The notes beneath the pieces were generated by a model. The model saw only the letters and a program-made list of their open reading frames with translations, was not told the DNA's origin and searched no databases. 64,000 nt of DNA, from NCBI GenBank assembly GCA_965153455.1, contig OZ234499.1, positions 124,001 to 188,000 on the forward strand, read 5' to 3'. This stretch comes from Sphagnum compactum (lineage: Eukaryota; Bryophyta; Sphagnopsida; Sphagnales). Position numbers and translations under genes: made by a program. Within the stretch, counting starts at the first letter, position 1. Each line of letters starts with the position of its first letter. Positions 11,721 through 23,560 of the stretch are shown here, piece by piece.

Positions 11721-14500
11721 TGCCTCCCGCTTACAAAACTTACATCCGTATTTGCTGTCCCCCCTTGTTAGGGAGAGACTACGAGACCATGTAATTTCCA
11801 CCATCCACTCGAGGAGTGTTCACCATGTGTTACTGTGAACTATGAGCTCATTTTCTGGGAAGTACTTCATGGAACATATCTTATTTTAACTGTTGTTGCT
11901 GGTTGAACTTGACGACCAGGTGCTTGTTTGTATTACTAGTGTATCATACTCCTTGACCACAAGGGAATGGAAAACAAGACTTTGAAGTTGTGATCTTGTG
12001 AAATAATTGATGCAGTTTGTGGATAGATTGGGTTTGGTTGCTAATTGAACATTGTTGTGTATACTGATTGCATAGTTGATATGAGAACACCATCTGAGAT
12101 CTTTTCAGGAATATATGCAAGCACAGGACCTTGATGGGTAGCACACCATCCAGCCCATATGCACACGATGCTCTACAAAGGGTGCTGCCAAGGTAGGTGT
12201 ACAGAAACTCTGGATATATTGAGACAGGGATTGGTACTATGAATAGAAAATATTGTATTAAGTGGGGTTTCTAGCCTTGACAATTGCTGAAGTGAAGTGG
12301 TTACAGTGCCTTGGACAGGTTGCCAGTTGCAACCCCTGGTTATAGAATAAATTAGAGGAAAATTTCTTCTCACTTTTTATTGCGAACAAAATGTAAACCT
12401 CCTGCTAAGTTTAAGTGCCTTGGGTGGTAGTGTTACCCAGAGAAGAAGTTATGTGTTTGTCTACATGGGATGTCTAGATTGAGTAATAGCATTGAGATCA
12501 AATTCTATCACTCATGAGATCAAAGAGGGCCATCCAAATTGGTGAAGTATTGCTGACATGCAGAAGAATAAGAACTGTTGTAGCCAAAGTGTGGAGTCAG
12601 GGTTTGTACGCTTAGATACTGATTTAAATCTTCCAGCTTTACACCATTCACTAATTGCAAATCCTTTATATGGACACAATTTTTTATGGCTGAACTGCAA
12701 GATGTAGCAAAATTACAGTGAACAAATTAAGCTAAAAATATTTGATGCTTAATCTCACTAGTCTGCAAATCCACCTTCATGTGGCAGAAATTGCCCTCCT
12801 CTTTCTCTCCCTTTCTTTCCCAAGTTTCTGGTACTGTGGCTTTGATCCAAACTTACAGTTTTCTTTAGCACGAAAATGGCATTTTGAAGATGCAATTTGC
12901 TTGATTTGCCTTCTGCTGATGATTAAAGACAAGATATGGACATGTTTCAGATTAATGATTATGGTCCATCATGTCATCATTGAGGTTATGGTCCATATGC
13001 ACATGGATAATATAAAAAATGTATCATCTTGTCCAATCCACAATTGATCTTGTGATCCATCAAAATGGCCACTTCCCAAGAAACAAAGGATCACCACATA
13101 TAGTTGTCATTTTTATGATGTCAATGGTCATCTTTTGGTGAAAAGATGCAAATTGGGACTTCAAATGATTTGTACCTTTTATGATGAACAATTCTCTAAT
13201 ACATATGAGTTTTCATAAGTGATAGTGTGCTTTGTCAACTTCAAATGAATGTGATTTACATTTTTCCATTTTCATGAGTGCAATCCCAATCCTCAGGATG
13301 AATTCCCTTCCTTCCATGTACACATCCCTCCAAGTATCTGGTCAGATATTCCTCCTCAATCTATGATTGATCACTTGGCATTCAAGGACAACCAAAAGAT
13401 ATTGAATCTCTAGCACAAATTTCAACCTTGCAAAAGTTGAGGTTGGATGTGGAGGGCACAAAAGGAGAAACAAATGACTCGAAGAGAAAGTACAGTTAGG
13501 TTCTATGACAAACAAAATATGAAATGGCTCCACATTGGAGTCACTATAGCAGAGACACATGTAGCTTGGTGCCTCAATACTCCTGAAAGGAGGGGGCGGG
13601 TGGTAGGGGGTGGGGTTTTTGCACATCCTACAAAGTCTTCTCTCTGCGCCAAGCCTGCTGCAATTTTGTGGAAGTTTTTTTTAATGTAGAGCAGAGCACC
13701 CTACATAACCATAAGTGCCTGAGATATGTGGATTTACTCGATCTGGATCATCAAATCGGAGGTATCAGCATTAATCTACCTATTGCCCACAACCTGTAGG
13801 TCTAATTTCAGTTTTACTCTACATGGCTGTCAATTGTCCATAATTGCAAAACAGATGAAGAATTATACATGCAAAAGAAGTGATTACTAGATGGTTCAAT
13901 CAGGAGTTATGTAAACTCAAATCTCCCTAACCTAGTTCCCATTCAGATCGCCTACATCTTCTGGTTGCTGAGCTGAAAAACACCTTGTGCATGTGATGAA
14001 TTCATGGATACTGTTGGTGCTCAAATCCTCACTCTTGGTGCTTGCAAACTGGTACTGGTCATCAAGAACATGACAACTAACTGCCTACTGCTGGCATCCA
14101 CAGTCAGAGATGCCAGACATTCAGTGAAATCTCACAGTGCACTTAAAGAAATCATGCATCCCATCCCATCAGGCTGATTGAGCCCAGGAAAAGCACCATA
14201 TTGATACGAATAAACTGTATCATTGTCATCATCTGTCTATCTATTGGACGTGGATTTCAAACTATGAAGGCCGTGCAAGACATGGAAATGGCATCTGCAA
14301 AAGTATCTTTTGCTTGAACAGAGCAATTGAACAATAATTGATGCAGGCCATAGACCATATAGTGGTAGGGAGTAAGAGGGATCAGAAATACCAATTTGGA
14401 AACCCAAGTTGTTTGTCAATTTGGTTGTTTCAAGGCTTCTTCATTGTGTCTCTCTTCAACAAAATCACATGACTATTGAAAAATAAATTGATTTGCAACT
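11721..14500. other. Intergenic stretch, no gene seen
   Basis: Short open frames only (up to about 100 codons), none recognisable. The first 100 or so bases after 11720 keep the higher GC of the nitroreductase island and probably hold its 3' untranslated region. Beyond about 11850 composition returns to the AT-rich background. Confidence 0.45.
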
Positions 14501-15045
14501 CCCCTTATGTTGATATTGCATCCTTCTTCAATGTGATGCACTATCATATCAACATTTACAACTATTGTTGTCCACACACATGTCAATTAAATAACACCCT
14601 AATTGTCTCGCTCCAAACCAAAGGATTTACTCACCTATAAATAACAAGAATCCAAGCCCAAAACATGAAAAGGAAATACACACAAAACCATGTGGCACAA
14701 TGGAACTTGCATAAAAACATAAAAAATTTAGAGCAACAAACTTGTGTGTTTTAAAATCTCAAATCAACAAAAGTGATTTGAGAACACACAATTTGAAATT
14801 ATATTTTGAACACAATATTTCAAGCCTACTTCACAATTAAATTGGTTCTAAGCTAAAACATGATTAATTACACTGACCTAGCTCAGCACTAATCTAATTA
14901 AGACTTAATTAAATAACTAAACTAATGTTCACTCTTGACAATTGTCATGCACTACCATACTTGCACTTACAACTATCACTATTCACACACATGTAAACCA
15001 AATAACATAAATCACCCTAAATGACACCTCACCTTCAAACTACCC
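14500..15045. repeat. Diverged direct repeat, two copies of about 110 bp
   Basis: About 14520-14630 and about 14935-15040 share the order atgcactatcatat / atgcactaccatac, then acttacaactatc / atttacaactat, then cacacacatgt, aataacac / aataacat and a final caaac. The offset is near 420 bases. The DNA between them is AT-rich and contains no recognised gene. Confidence 0.5.
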
Positions 15046-16764
15046 CCTATTTGGGATTCACACACACACAAGGAGAGTTTTGTTGACAACTCCTTCAAAT
15101 TCATTAATTCAATGTCATCAAAAGAACCAATTTTGTTGAACTTTTTTATGAGTTGTGAATGGTTACATGGATGGAAGATCAATAATAAACACAGGACACT
15201 TAAGCAAACTTTCAATTGTTGCATAAACACTGTCTTTTACATAGCCAGAACTCACCGATTAAAACACATAAGATCCCCATATACAGTTTTATAAGAAGAG
15301 GCCGGACAATGGCATCTTTAGTTTAGCTATTTTGGAGGGAACGGGAAAAATCTCGTTCAAGTCATCAAGGGACCGACCTTTCTTTGTCAAAGATGTTATG
15401 ATAATTCTATTACATTATTCATGTAGTTACAAATGCCTACAATCACCTAAATAATGGGTTTCTTGGCTTCAACAAATTAGTATTTTTAAAACCAAAAACA
15501 AAGTAAAAGAAACTATTTACGGCACAAAATTGAATGGTATTTCATTGGGTTTTACAAGGCATTTATATGTACTTGATTAGAAATAAGAATTTACACTACG
15601 AAATCAAAATAAAAATGGAGGAACATAGATAGAGTTCATTGTTCAGGTCCAATTATTAAACAGTTTACATTGGATGCTCTAAAAATTGTAAACAAGGTGG
15701 GTTGTCTACCTTCAAAGCAAAGAAGAAAGGTGCAATCTCCATGTTGTGTGTATGGAGATTACAAAAACATTAGTGTTCTATGGTGTAATGTCAAATGTAC
15801 CATCTCCAAAGGGATGCCTTCTTCAAAACATCAAAACTAGTTCTTACTTTTGGTTTGCCTCTTTTGCATGTTTCAAGGATGCCAAAATTCAATTGTTCAA
15901 TTCACACCATGTTAATTTGTTAATACTAAATGACTCAAATTTGGTTCATTTGATATTGTTGTCATGACACAATCTCAAGTTTCTAATAAAATGTTTGCTT
16001 TCAATGTTAAATTGTGTCTTCTTTAGTTTCATGATTCTTGGGGGTAAATCCATAATGGGCTCTCCATCAATAAAAGTATTTGCACCAAAGCAAAAATATC
16101 ACCATTAGGATCTATGAAGCATTTTCAAAATTCCACCATATGTGCAAATGTAGTGAGTATATATGGTGGAGAAATTTTTTCAATTTTCAATTTTATTTTT
16201 TTATGAATTCAAGCTTACTTATGGCATAGCCTTAAAAATTAGGGTTTTAACATGTGCCCCAATTAATCGTTTTCCAAATTTATGTTGGTTTTTTTTAAGC
16301 TTCATTATTTTTTCAAATATTTTCCCCTTGCATGGGTGGAGGCTTTTATACTAGTATCAACATGCACTTGAAATCTATTTTATTGTCCATGGAAAGGAAT
16401 AGCATGTGACTACTTGAATTTTGCACTTTTTGGAATTTGGGTAATTAAAACTTACTCCCCAACGTAAAATGTTTAGCGATTTTGTTCTATAAGTCCCAAC
16501 TATGCAACAAGAGCAAGGTTATCAACATATGTATTCATTACAACACCAACATCTTCAACATTGGGGCCACAATTAACCATTAGTACCACCAACAACTATC
16601 AACATTAACATCACCAAGAAATTAGCAAGTTGACAAATAATAACAACTCCAACAACCATTCGTTGTAATAACTCTTGCAACATGCCTTTTTTCTTTATGC
16701 AAGTATCTATTTCATGGACTTGATCTTTAAAGTTTGAAATCATTAGTTTGTTAGCTAATGTAGA

Positions 16765-17240
16765 CTAATTATAGGCATGAAATTTTGTGAGTTCAACCTT
16801 AGTTCTTGAAACATGTGGACCCTTTTCTAATATGTTCATACTTCATTGCAAGTACCATGACATGATATCAAATTGCAAATTTCAGTTTTAAACTAAACAA
16901 CTCAACTACTTGAAGTAGGGTCCTAGGTCTGATTTTTTTAAAGTAAATACATACATGGTAAAAGTTCATCCATTATTTGATGTTAGGTTATTTAAATTGA
17001 TTAGAGATATGAAATTTTGTATTGAACCTTTGTTCTTCAAACATGTTGACTCTCCGATAGTGTTTTCATGCCCCATTGCAAATAATGTGCATTAAACTAT
17101 AAATTTCAACTTTCAATTAAACAATTCAACTAACTTGAATTGCATTTGTAATTAGTTTGATTTTTTAGAAAGTAGTTGCATGCATATGTGACTAGTAAAA
17201 TTCCATCCAACATTCTATATTATCTTATTTAATGAAAAGA
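16765..17240. repeat. Diverged tandem repeat, two units of about 230 bp
   Basis: Unit 1 (about 16765-16990) and unit 2 (about 16990-17240) share ordered blocks: atgaaattttgt, then a variant of gaacctttgttcttgaaacatgt, then cattgcaa, then aaatttcaactttcaatt, then aaacaactcaact with acttgaa, then tctgattttttt and a catccatt tail. The units are diverged but colinear over nearly their whole length. Confidence 0.6.
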
Positions 17241-17810
17241 ATGCACCACTAAGTGCCTATGCAATGTGTGTACATTGTCCATGAAAAGAAACACGTTTTA
17301 CATTTTTTATTTGAGAGAACATGAGTTGAAATTTTGCTCAAATTTGGAATAATTTTTTAATATATTTAATAATTTAGTTTGATGGACAATGTGACTTAAG
17401 AATTGTGTGGAAGAACTTTTGAAATCGGGTGTGGAGGTGTGGAGTTTTACAAATTGTTCTGGAACAAAATCATGCTCGTAATTCAATGAGATAATCTTGG
17501 GGCCTTTCATTGAAGTTATTTGTATTTTAACATAAGAATGACATTCAATGGAGTTCCATTAAGAAATAATGACAACATGGTTTTTTTTATGGTTGTATGT
17601 AGTACAACATTTTATTCACATTGTGATGGTTTGTTGACTTGCAAAACATGGCATAGTTGTTGGCTAGCACCACTTCAAACATTAGACTCTTAATAGCTAA
17701 CAAATCACCTACAAGCCTTGGAGGTGTGCTATGACCCCCACAATGGTGAGTTCATGAGCCTCTTTTTTTTTTGGTCATAATGTTGAATATTCCTTAACCA
17801 AACAACAAAA

Positions 17811-18147
17811 TCATATATATTAATTCACTAAGTCTATCTGTGCGTTTGTCTGACACGACAGTTCTATGGCAGAACCGGCCTCTGCATTTTTTATGGCAGA
17901 ACCGGGCAATGCATTTTCTATGACAGGGCTTGGTAACGGGGCGGGGGGGGGCCAGCATGGGGCGAGAAGTTAATTATATATAACAGAGGAAGGGGGGGGG
18001 GGGGGGATCAACGGGTTAAAGAATCGGAGTGGAAAATGCGAAGGACGGGGGGGGGGGGGTCGACGGGGTAAAGAACCGAAGTGGGCAATGGGAAGGACCG
18101 GGCGGGGGGGAGCTCGACGGGTGCATTATGCACCGGGTTCACACTAG
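17811..18147 (+). mobile_element. Candidate short non-autonomous Helitron with G-run tandem repeats
   Basis: The 3' end looks like a Helitron terminus. A 7-bp stem hairpin (ggtgcat-t-atgcacc, 18120-18134) is followed after 9 bases by CTAG (18144-18147) and then a host T. The 5' end is less clear: TC at 17811 preceded by A fits the usual A/T target, and TC at 17834 is an alternative. Inside lie two tandem copies of a unit containing tatggcagaaccgg (about 17860-17925) and about 2.5 copies of a 55-60 bp unit with long G runs, up to 15 G at 17992-18006 and 13 G at 18047-18059. The block is far GC-richer than its flanks. No coding sequence is present, so it would depend on an autonomous element elsewhere. 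Confidence 0.45.
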
Positions 18148-18347
18148 TTAGAATGTAATGTACAAATCATCATCACCCATGTAAAATTTTGAACCATATG
18201 TGTTGGTGTGACACTTTGGCCCTATATGTGAAACCTTCATGCATTTTATTGCCTTTGGGACAATACCATCTTTTGGTGGAAATTGTGGAATTAAATTTAT
18301 AACCACATTATATACCACCATAAATGCACCCATACCCTCAACCACAA

Positions 18348-18650
18348 AACTACTTGTAACCCCACAAATAACCCAACCAAAAACCCACTTTTAAAACCTT
18401 TGAACTCATCACCCATAATGCCACCAATAAAACCACAACTCCTAAACCATTCATATTAAAACTTAACAAGTTATCATTCATAAAACCACTCAAAAACTCA
18501 CTAATAAACAACTTGTCAATCATTAAAAAACAATTGACAACCTACTCCAATAACTAATCACAAACGACCCTTCTATGGTAACAAACTCCACCACCAAAAA
18601 TCCACCCATAAATAGCAACTATTGACCCCCCCTCCCCCACCAAGCTGACC
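18348..18650. other. Tract nearly free of G on the plus strand
   Basis: Over about 300 bases the plus strand is made almost wholly of A, C and T, with about a dozen G. It is rich in short cca, aaccac and ccacc words and ends in a C-rich run near 18630. No tandem unit of fixed length is obvious. It directly follows the candidate Helitron, which shows the opposite skew. Confidence 0.6.
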
Positions 18651-21600
18651 CCATTTACTAGTTATTTATTTATATATATACAAGAAAAAAAATCCTTGCT
18701 CATTTATAATAGCCTTGCGGCCTTCAAAAACATGATTCAATGGTTGTCCTTTACCACACAAGACCAATCACCATTTATGAAACCATAAAGGAACATCACA
18801 AATCACTATAATGGTTTTGTTATATACCACTTTAAAATGGGTGGTATGTGTAATGGTCTAGCTACATGTTTTATAATAATGTATTTCACCCTTTGTTCAA
18901 CACAACAAACTACGTAGAATACGTGCATGAAACTTTTGGTAGCCTTTTACTAGTCTCTTATTAAATGAGGATTTAACATTTGAATAGATTTATTTTTGAT
19001 ATATATCCCATGGAAAATATTGCAAAAAATTGAAGTAACTAAACAAGTTAGTGATATTGTTATAGATTAGTGTTTTAGTCAAACACCTCTTATGTTTTGC
19101 ACATAAATTCCAAGTTGCTCTTATTTTTTATGATTTGGGCTTCATCATGACTACCCTAAACCAATCCCAACATGCAATAGGGCATAAACTAGAAGAGTTG
19201 TTATTTGATGAAGGTATAAGGTCTCCTTTCCAACAATCCTGTACATTTTTAAAACTACATCATAAGTTCTTCGTTCATTTCCATTTGTCCTTTTTTTCTC
19301 ATGGTAAATAAAAATCCCCAAGCTTACCATTCGACATCACAAATTTATCAAGCTTCATGGGTTCATACAAATTTCATGCAATCTTTGTTTTTCATAGCTT
19401 TGTACAAAAATCGTATGAATTTTGTGCTATTGTAATACAAATAATTGTACATATTCAACATCTTAAATAGTCAAACAAATGAGACATTGTTTTTGAATGA
19501 CATACGTTAATGTTCATGTTTAATACACAAAAATTACATAGTTTTATGCAAAATTACATCACGAAATCACACAAATTGAATCATACATATTTCACATAAG
19601 GACATCACAAGTACAAAAGACATGTATCATTTATACAAAAGTTTTATTTATTTATTTTGTGCCATTTTTAAATTTTGAAGCCCACAAATTTTTCACGAAC
19701 ATTATGTTTACAATTTTTGCACTTATTTTATTAAAATTTATGATATTGGAAGTTTGTGATATAGCAGCCTAATATAGAATTTTCTATGCCCATTATTGTG
19801 AAACAAGCACAAGTGTTTTGAAATTTTTTCTACCAAACTAAAAGGTTAAAATAAGATAAATTATACGAAAAATTTACCTTTGCAATCTACTTGTCAAGTT
19901 GATAAAAAGTAGCAATGAAACCTAACATAAAAAATAATGTACATTCAATGTTCTTACATGAATGATAAACAACAAAATATTTTATTATTATTATGAATTA
20001 ATTTTCAAATTATGCATTGCAAAAGTAAGTTGAAAGTATTTTTTTCTAAATGTAAGTAACATTTGGAATTCACTTTTCATAGTGTAACATTTTTCTCAAG
20101 TATGTGTCAATGGAAAATGTACAATCGTTTTCAATTCTTGCTTGAATATGTAATGATCTTTATATATTAACTTACTACATATTTATTTCATTGAATTTTC
20201 TAATAAAAAATATTTTTGAACACCATTTTGACCAATAAATTTCAAAAGTACTTGTTTTCTACTATTATTATTCAAAAAAAATTCAAATTTTGTAATCAAT
20301 GTATATTAAATCCATGCAGAGATAAATGATTTCATAATGAAGCTTGAATTTATTTTGAATTTATTTTCTTGTACTTATGCCAAAAATAGTCAATTTTTCA
20401 ACTTGTTTTTAGTTCATCAACTTTTTATACATATTTGTCATGCTTTCAGCCTTAAGCTTTCACTTACAACCAAAACCTTAAGTTTGAAGATAAAGGCCAC
20501 CATGAAGATAGTTTTCCCAAGACCTTGATCATTAAAAAGGAGTTTACTAAACATATTATGTCTTTCATTCTCTTGTTTTAGCATCCATGCTAAAACTATC
20601 CTTTACACTTGTAAACGAAGCTCATAATTTCAATAGAAAATCAAAGAATTTACAAAAATATTTGCAATTTAGTAGGACCAAAAAAACTAAATTAGATGTA
20701 GAAGACCTTCATTTGGGGTTGTTTGTTCATTTCATCCTTCAAAGAAACAACCAACAAACATACATTATTACAAAAACAAGTTTATTTGACTTGAAAATCT
20801 AGTAAAAAAAAACCCATTTGGACAAATGTTAAAAACCCATCACATCAATTTAAATTATTAGTCAATGACTTTGTCATTGTGATTGGGTATATTTTATACT
20901 CTAATAAAATAAAAGATTATTTCACTAATCATTTTGACTATCAAACAATGGACCATTTGATTAATCAAATTTCTACCTAAATTAAAATCAAATTTTAAAA
21001 GATTATTATTATTATTAGTAGTAGTAGTAGTAGTAGTAGTAGGTATGTAGGTAGTAAATAGGTTTAAGTAGGTAGGTCATTAGGTAGGTAGACCTATGTT
21101 ATCCATATAGCTTAGATAATATTTAATTTGACCTCTTGACTAGTATAAATTTTTTGATCTAACTAAAAAACCATTGGCCATCTTGACCAAAAATGTCATT
21201 TTTTTTGTCCAACTTGACTAAATGTCCCAAATTAACTAAAACCCATTCACCATTTTTTATCAAGGTGATTAGTTTTTGGTTCAACGTGATTGGATATTTG
21301 ATTTAACAAATATCCAAATAGGTCATTATAGTCAAACTCACTAATCAAAAAATACACATGTCATTCAACCCTCAAACTTTTAGTCAAAATGTACATGCCC
21401 ACGAATCAAGGAAGGTTGGTTAATCAAATTGCACCATTTGAAAAACATGGTTTTGTAATATTGGCAAATTTGCAAAATGAAATTCATCATTGAATTTTGT
21501 TGTGCATGTTGTTTAAACAATCTTTGAAACTAGGTAATATCTTCACTAAGTGTTTTTTTTTTTTTTTTCCATTTGAATGAACGTAAAAAATTTAATCTTG

Positions 21601-23560
21601 TTTCTATTAGTTTTAACTTGAACTCCTCCTCCTTTTTTTCTCTTTGTATGGTTTCTCTTTTTTTTTGTTTTTTTCCTTCTAAGGTGTAGTCATACTAACA
21701 TGTACCAAAAGCAATCATAACCACTACTTAAATTTTTAAATTTTGGATTGTAGAATAAATAAATAAATAAATCAATAGATTTTTAAAAAAAATGTTATTG
21801 TGAATACATTATGTACATGTCATAAAAATTTGGAATCAATTTAATGAGTGAAAAATACGTATAAGGACTTTTAACCTCTTGTAACCATTGTTTAAAAATC
21901 GCATAAAAATAACTTAAAACAGTTTTGACACTAAAAGCACAATTTGAAAATATTTTTTAATGACATATTTTTAGATTTTTTTAATATACACCTTAACATA
22001 ATAGTATTAAGATTTTTTTAAATATTTAATAATTTTTTGAAAGATGTATCAAAAAGATTCCAAAAAGATTTCAATAATAAAACAGTGGTCTAAGGGGGCA
22101 CGTGTGACTCCTAATAGAGTGGTCGGACCTTCTAAAAAAGTTAAATATGAAAAGAAGTAAGGAGATAGGTGATTGCAACATGTGACATAAGTATTCATAA
22201 ACAACTTATTATTTTAAAAATACATCCAAGCAAATAACAATTTTACATGCATGTCATAACATCTTAAAAACATGTGTAATTTCCACATTGATCAAGCATT
22301 GAAGCAAAAATTTATCCTTAGATTTTGCATACATGTGTGGTCTCTTCCTTATAGGCAAAATCAATAATTATTTATAGTGGGGCCTTTATTGTGTTTCACC
22401 ATTTGGGAAATTTGTTTGATAGTTTCAAAATTAAAAACCTTTTCCAAACGTTATGTATCATCAATTAATTTATCACAAACTCCCCTTTAAACATGATGGT
22501 GGCCAAACATAAATCAAGGACATGAAGTATAGTTGTTTGGACAAGATTGTGACCTTTTCACATTTCTCAATTTAGAATGTAAATTTTAAAATCTTGTAAG
22601 ATTACAATAATATGCAAGAGATTGACACTACAAAACACAAGGCATTACAAGGCAATCACGCTACAAAGAAAAAAGGCAAAAAACTACAAACAAAGGTGAG
22701 AGATTACACAAATAGAAACTTGCAAAAGTCAATTACAAAGAAAATAAAAGTACAATGTTTGATAAAGGTGGTGCAAGAAACAATCACTGCAAAAGCAAAA
22801 GCCCTATAACACAACAGTGTTGCAAGAAAAAGGCAAGAAATTGCAAACATAAGTGAAAAATACACAAACCAAACATAAACAAAAACTGCAAGATGAATGA
22901 TGTGAGAGAGATCAAATGAATTTGCAAAACGAGGTGAACGAAGGTGGGGCTATGAGGCAAATGAGGTGCAAACGAAGCCGTTGCCGCTACAAGAGCAATT
23001 GGTTGGGATGATGGGTGAAAAAAGAAACATAGCCACAAGTTGGTGTGGACACGGGAGAGCTTTCTGTGGTGGTACAGGGGTTTTAAGTATCTAAAGCTAT
23101 CTAGCGTGGATGGAAAGTGGCGGTGTGAACGGTGTGGGAATGTTAGGGTTGATGTTGTTAGGTCTAGATAGACTTCCATGTGTTAGTTTAGCGATGTCAG
23201 CTTAGTGTTTGCTAAAAGGACTTAACACTAGGTCTGCGCCCCCTTCCCTATGTTAAGGCTTAGGATAAGGATTACCTCATGGTTTACATAAGGTAAGGCT
23301 CACATCTTCGAAATCTGGGTAAGACCCATTTGTGTGGGAAAGGGTATTTTCGAATCGTGAGGCCGAACGAACTCAATTATTATCTAGACGCTCTTGGGCC
23401 CCTTATTTTGGGAATGTCCTGCACCCTGTGTCTTTACCCTACACCATTTCTTTTCTTCATTATCTGAACTTTCTACCAGTAGCTCCAGGCAGTTCACACT
23501 TGTGAAAGCGCAAGTGTTGGAAAAAAGACACAACACATGGGTAATAACCCATTTACGTAG
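18651..23560. other. AT-rich gene desert
   Basis: No gene is recognised. Open frames are short and of biased composition. Simple repeats include an (att)n to (agt)n tract at about 21003-21040 followed by a gtaggtag-rich stretch to about 21100, and homopolymer T runs near 21550 and 21660. At about 22650-22870 two loosely similar lysine-codon-rich units occur (the motif agg-caa-aaa-act-aca-aac recurs). The 131-codon minus-strand frame at 22784-23179 is a by-product of this biased composition. Confidence 0.45.
20999..21100. repeat. Trinucleotide microsatellite grading into gtag-rich repeat
   Basis: The tract begins as att repeats, switches to agt repeats for about eight units, and continues as irregular gtaggtag and taagtaggtagg words. 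Confidence 0.8.

Noticed and set aside
22784-23179. 131-codon minus-strand open frame
   Set aside because: Composition is dominated by Leu, Phe, His and Ser from a purine-rich strand bias and no motif or family match is visible.
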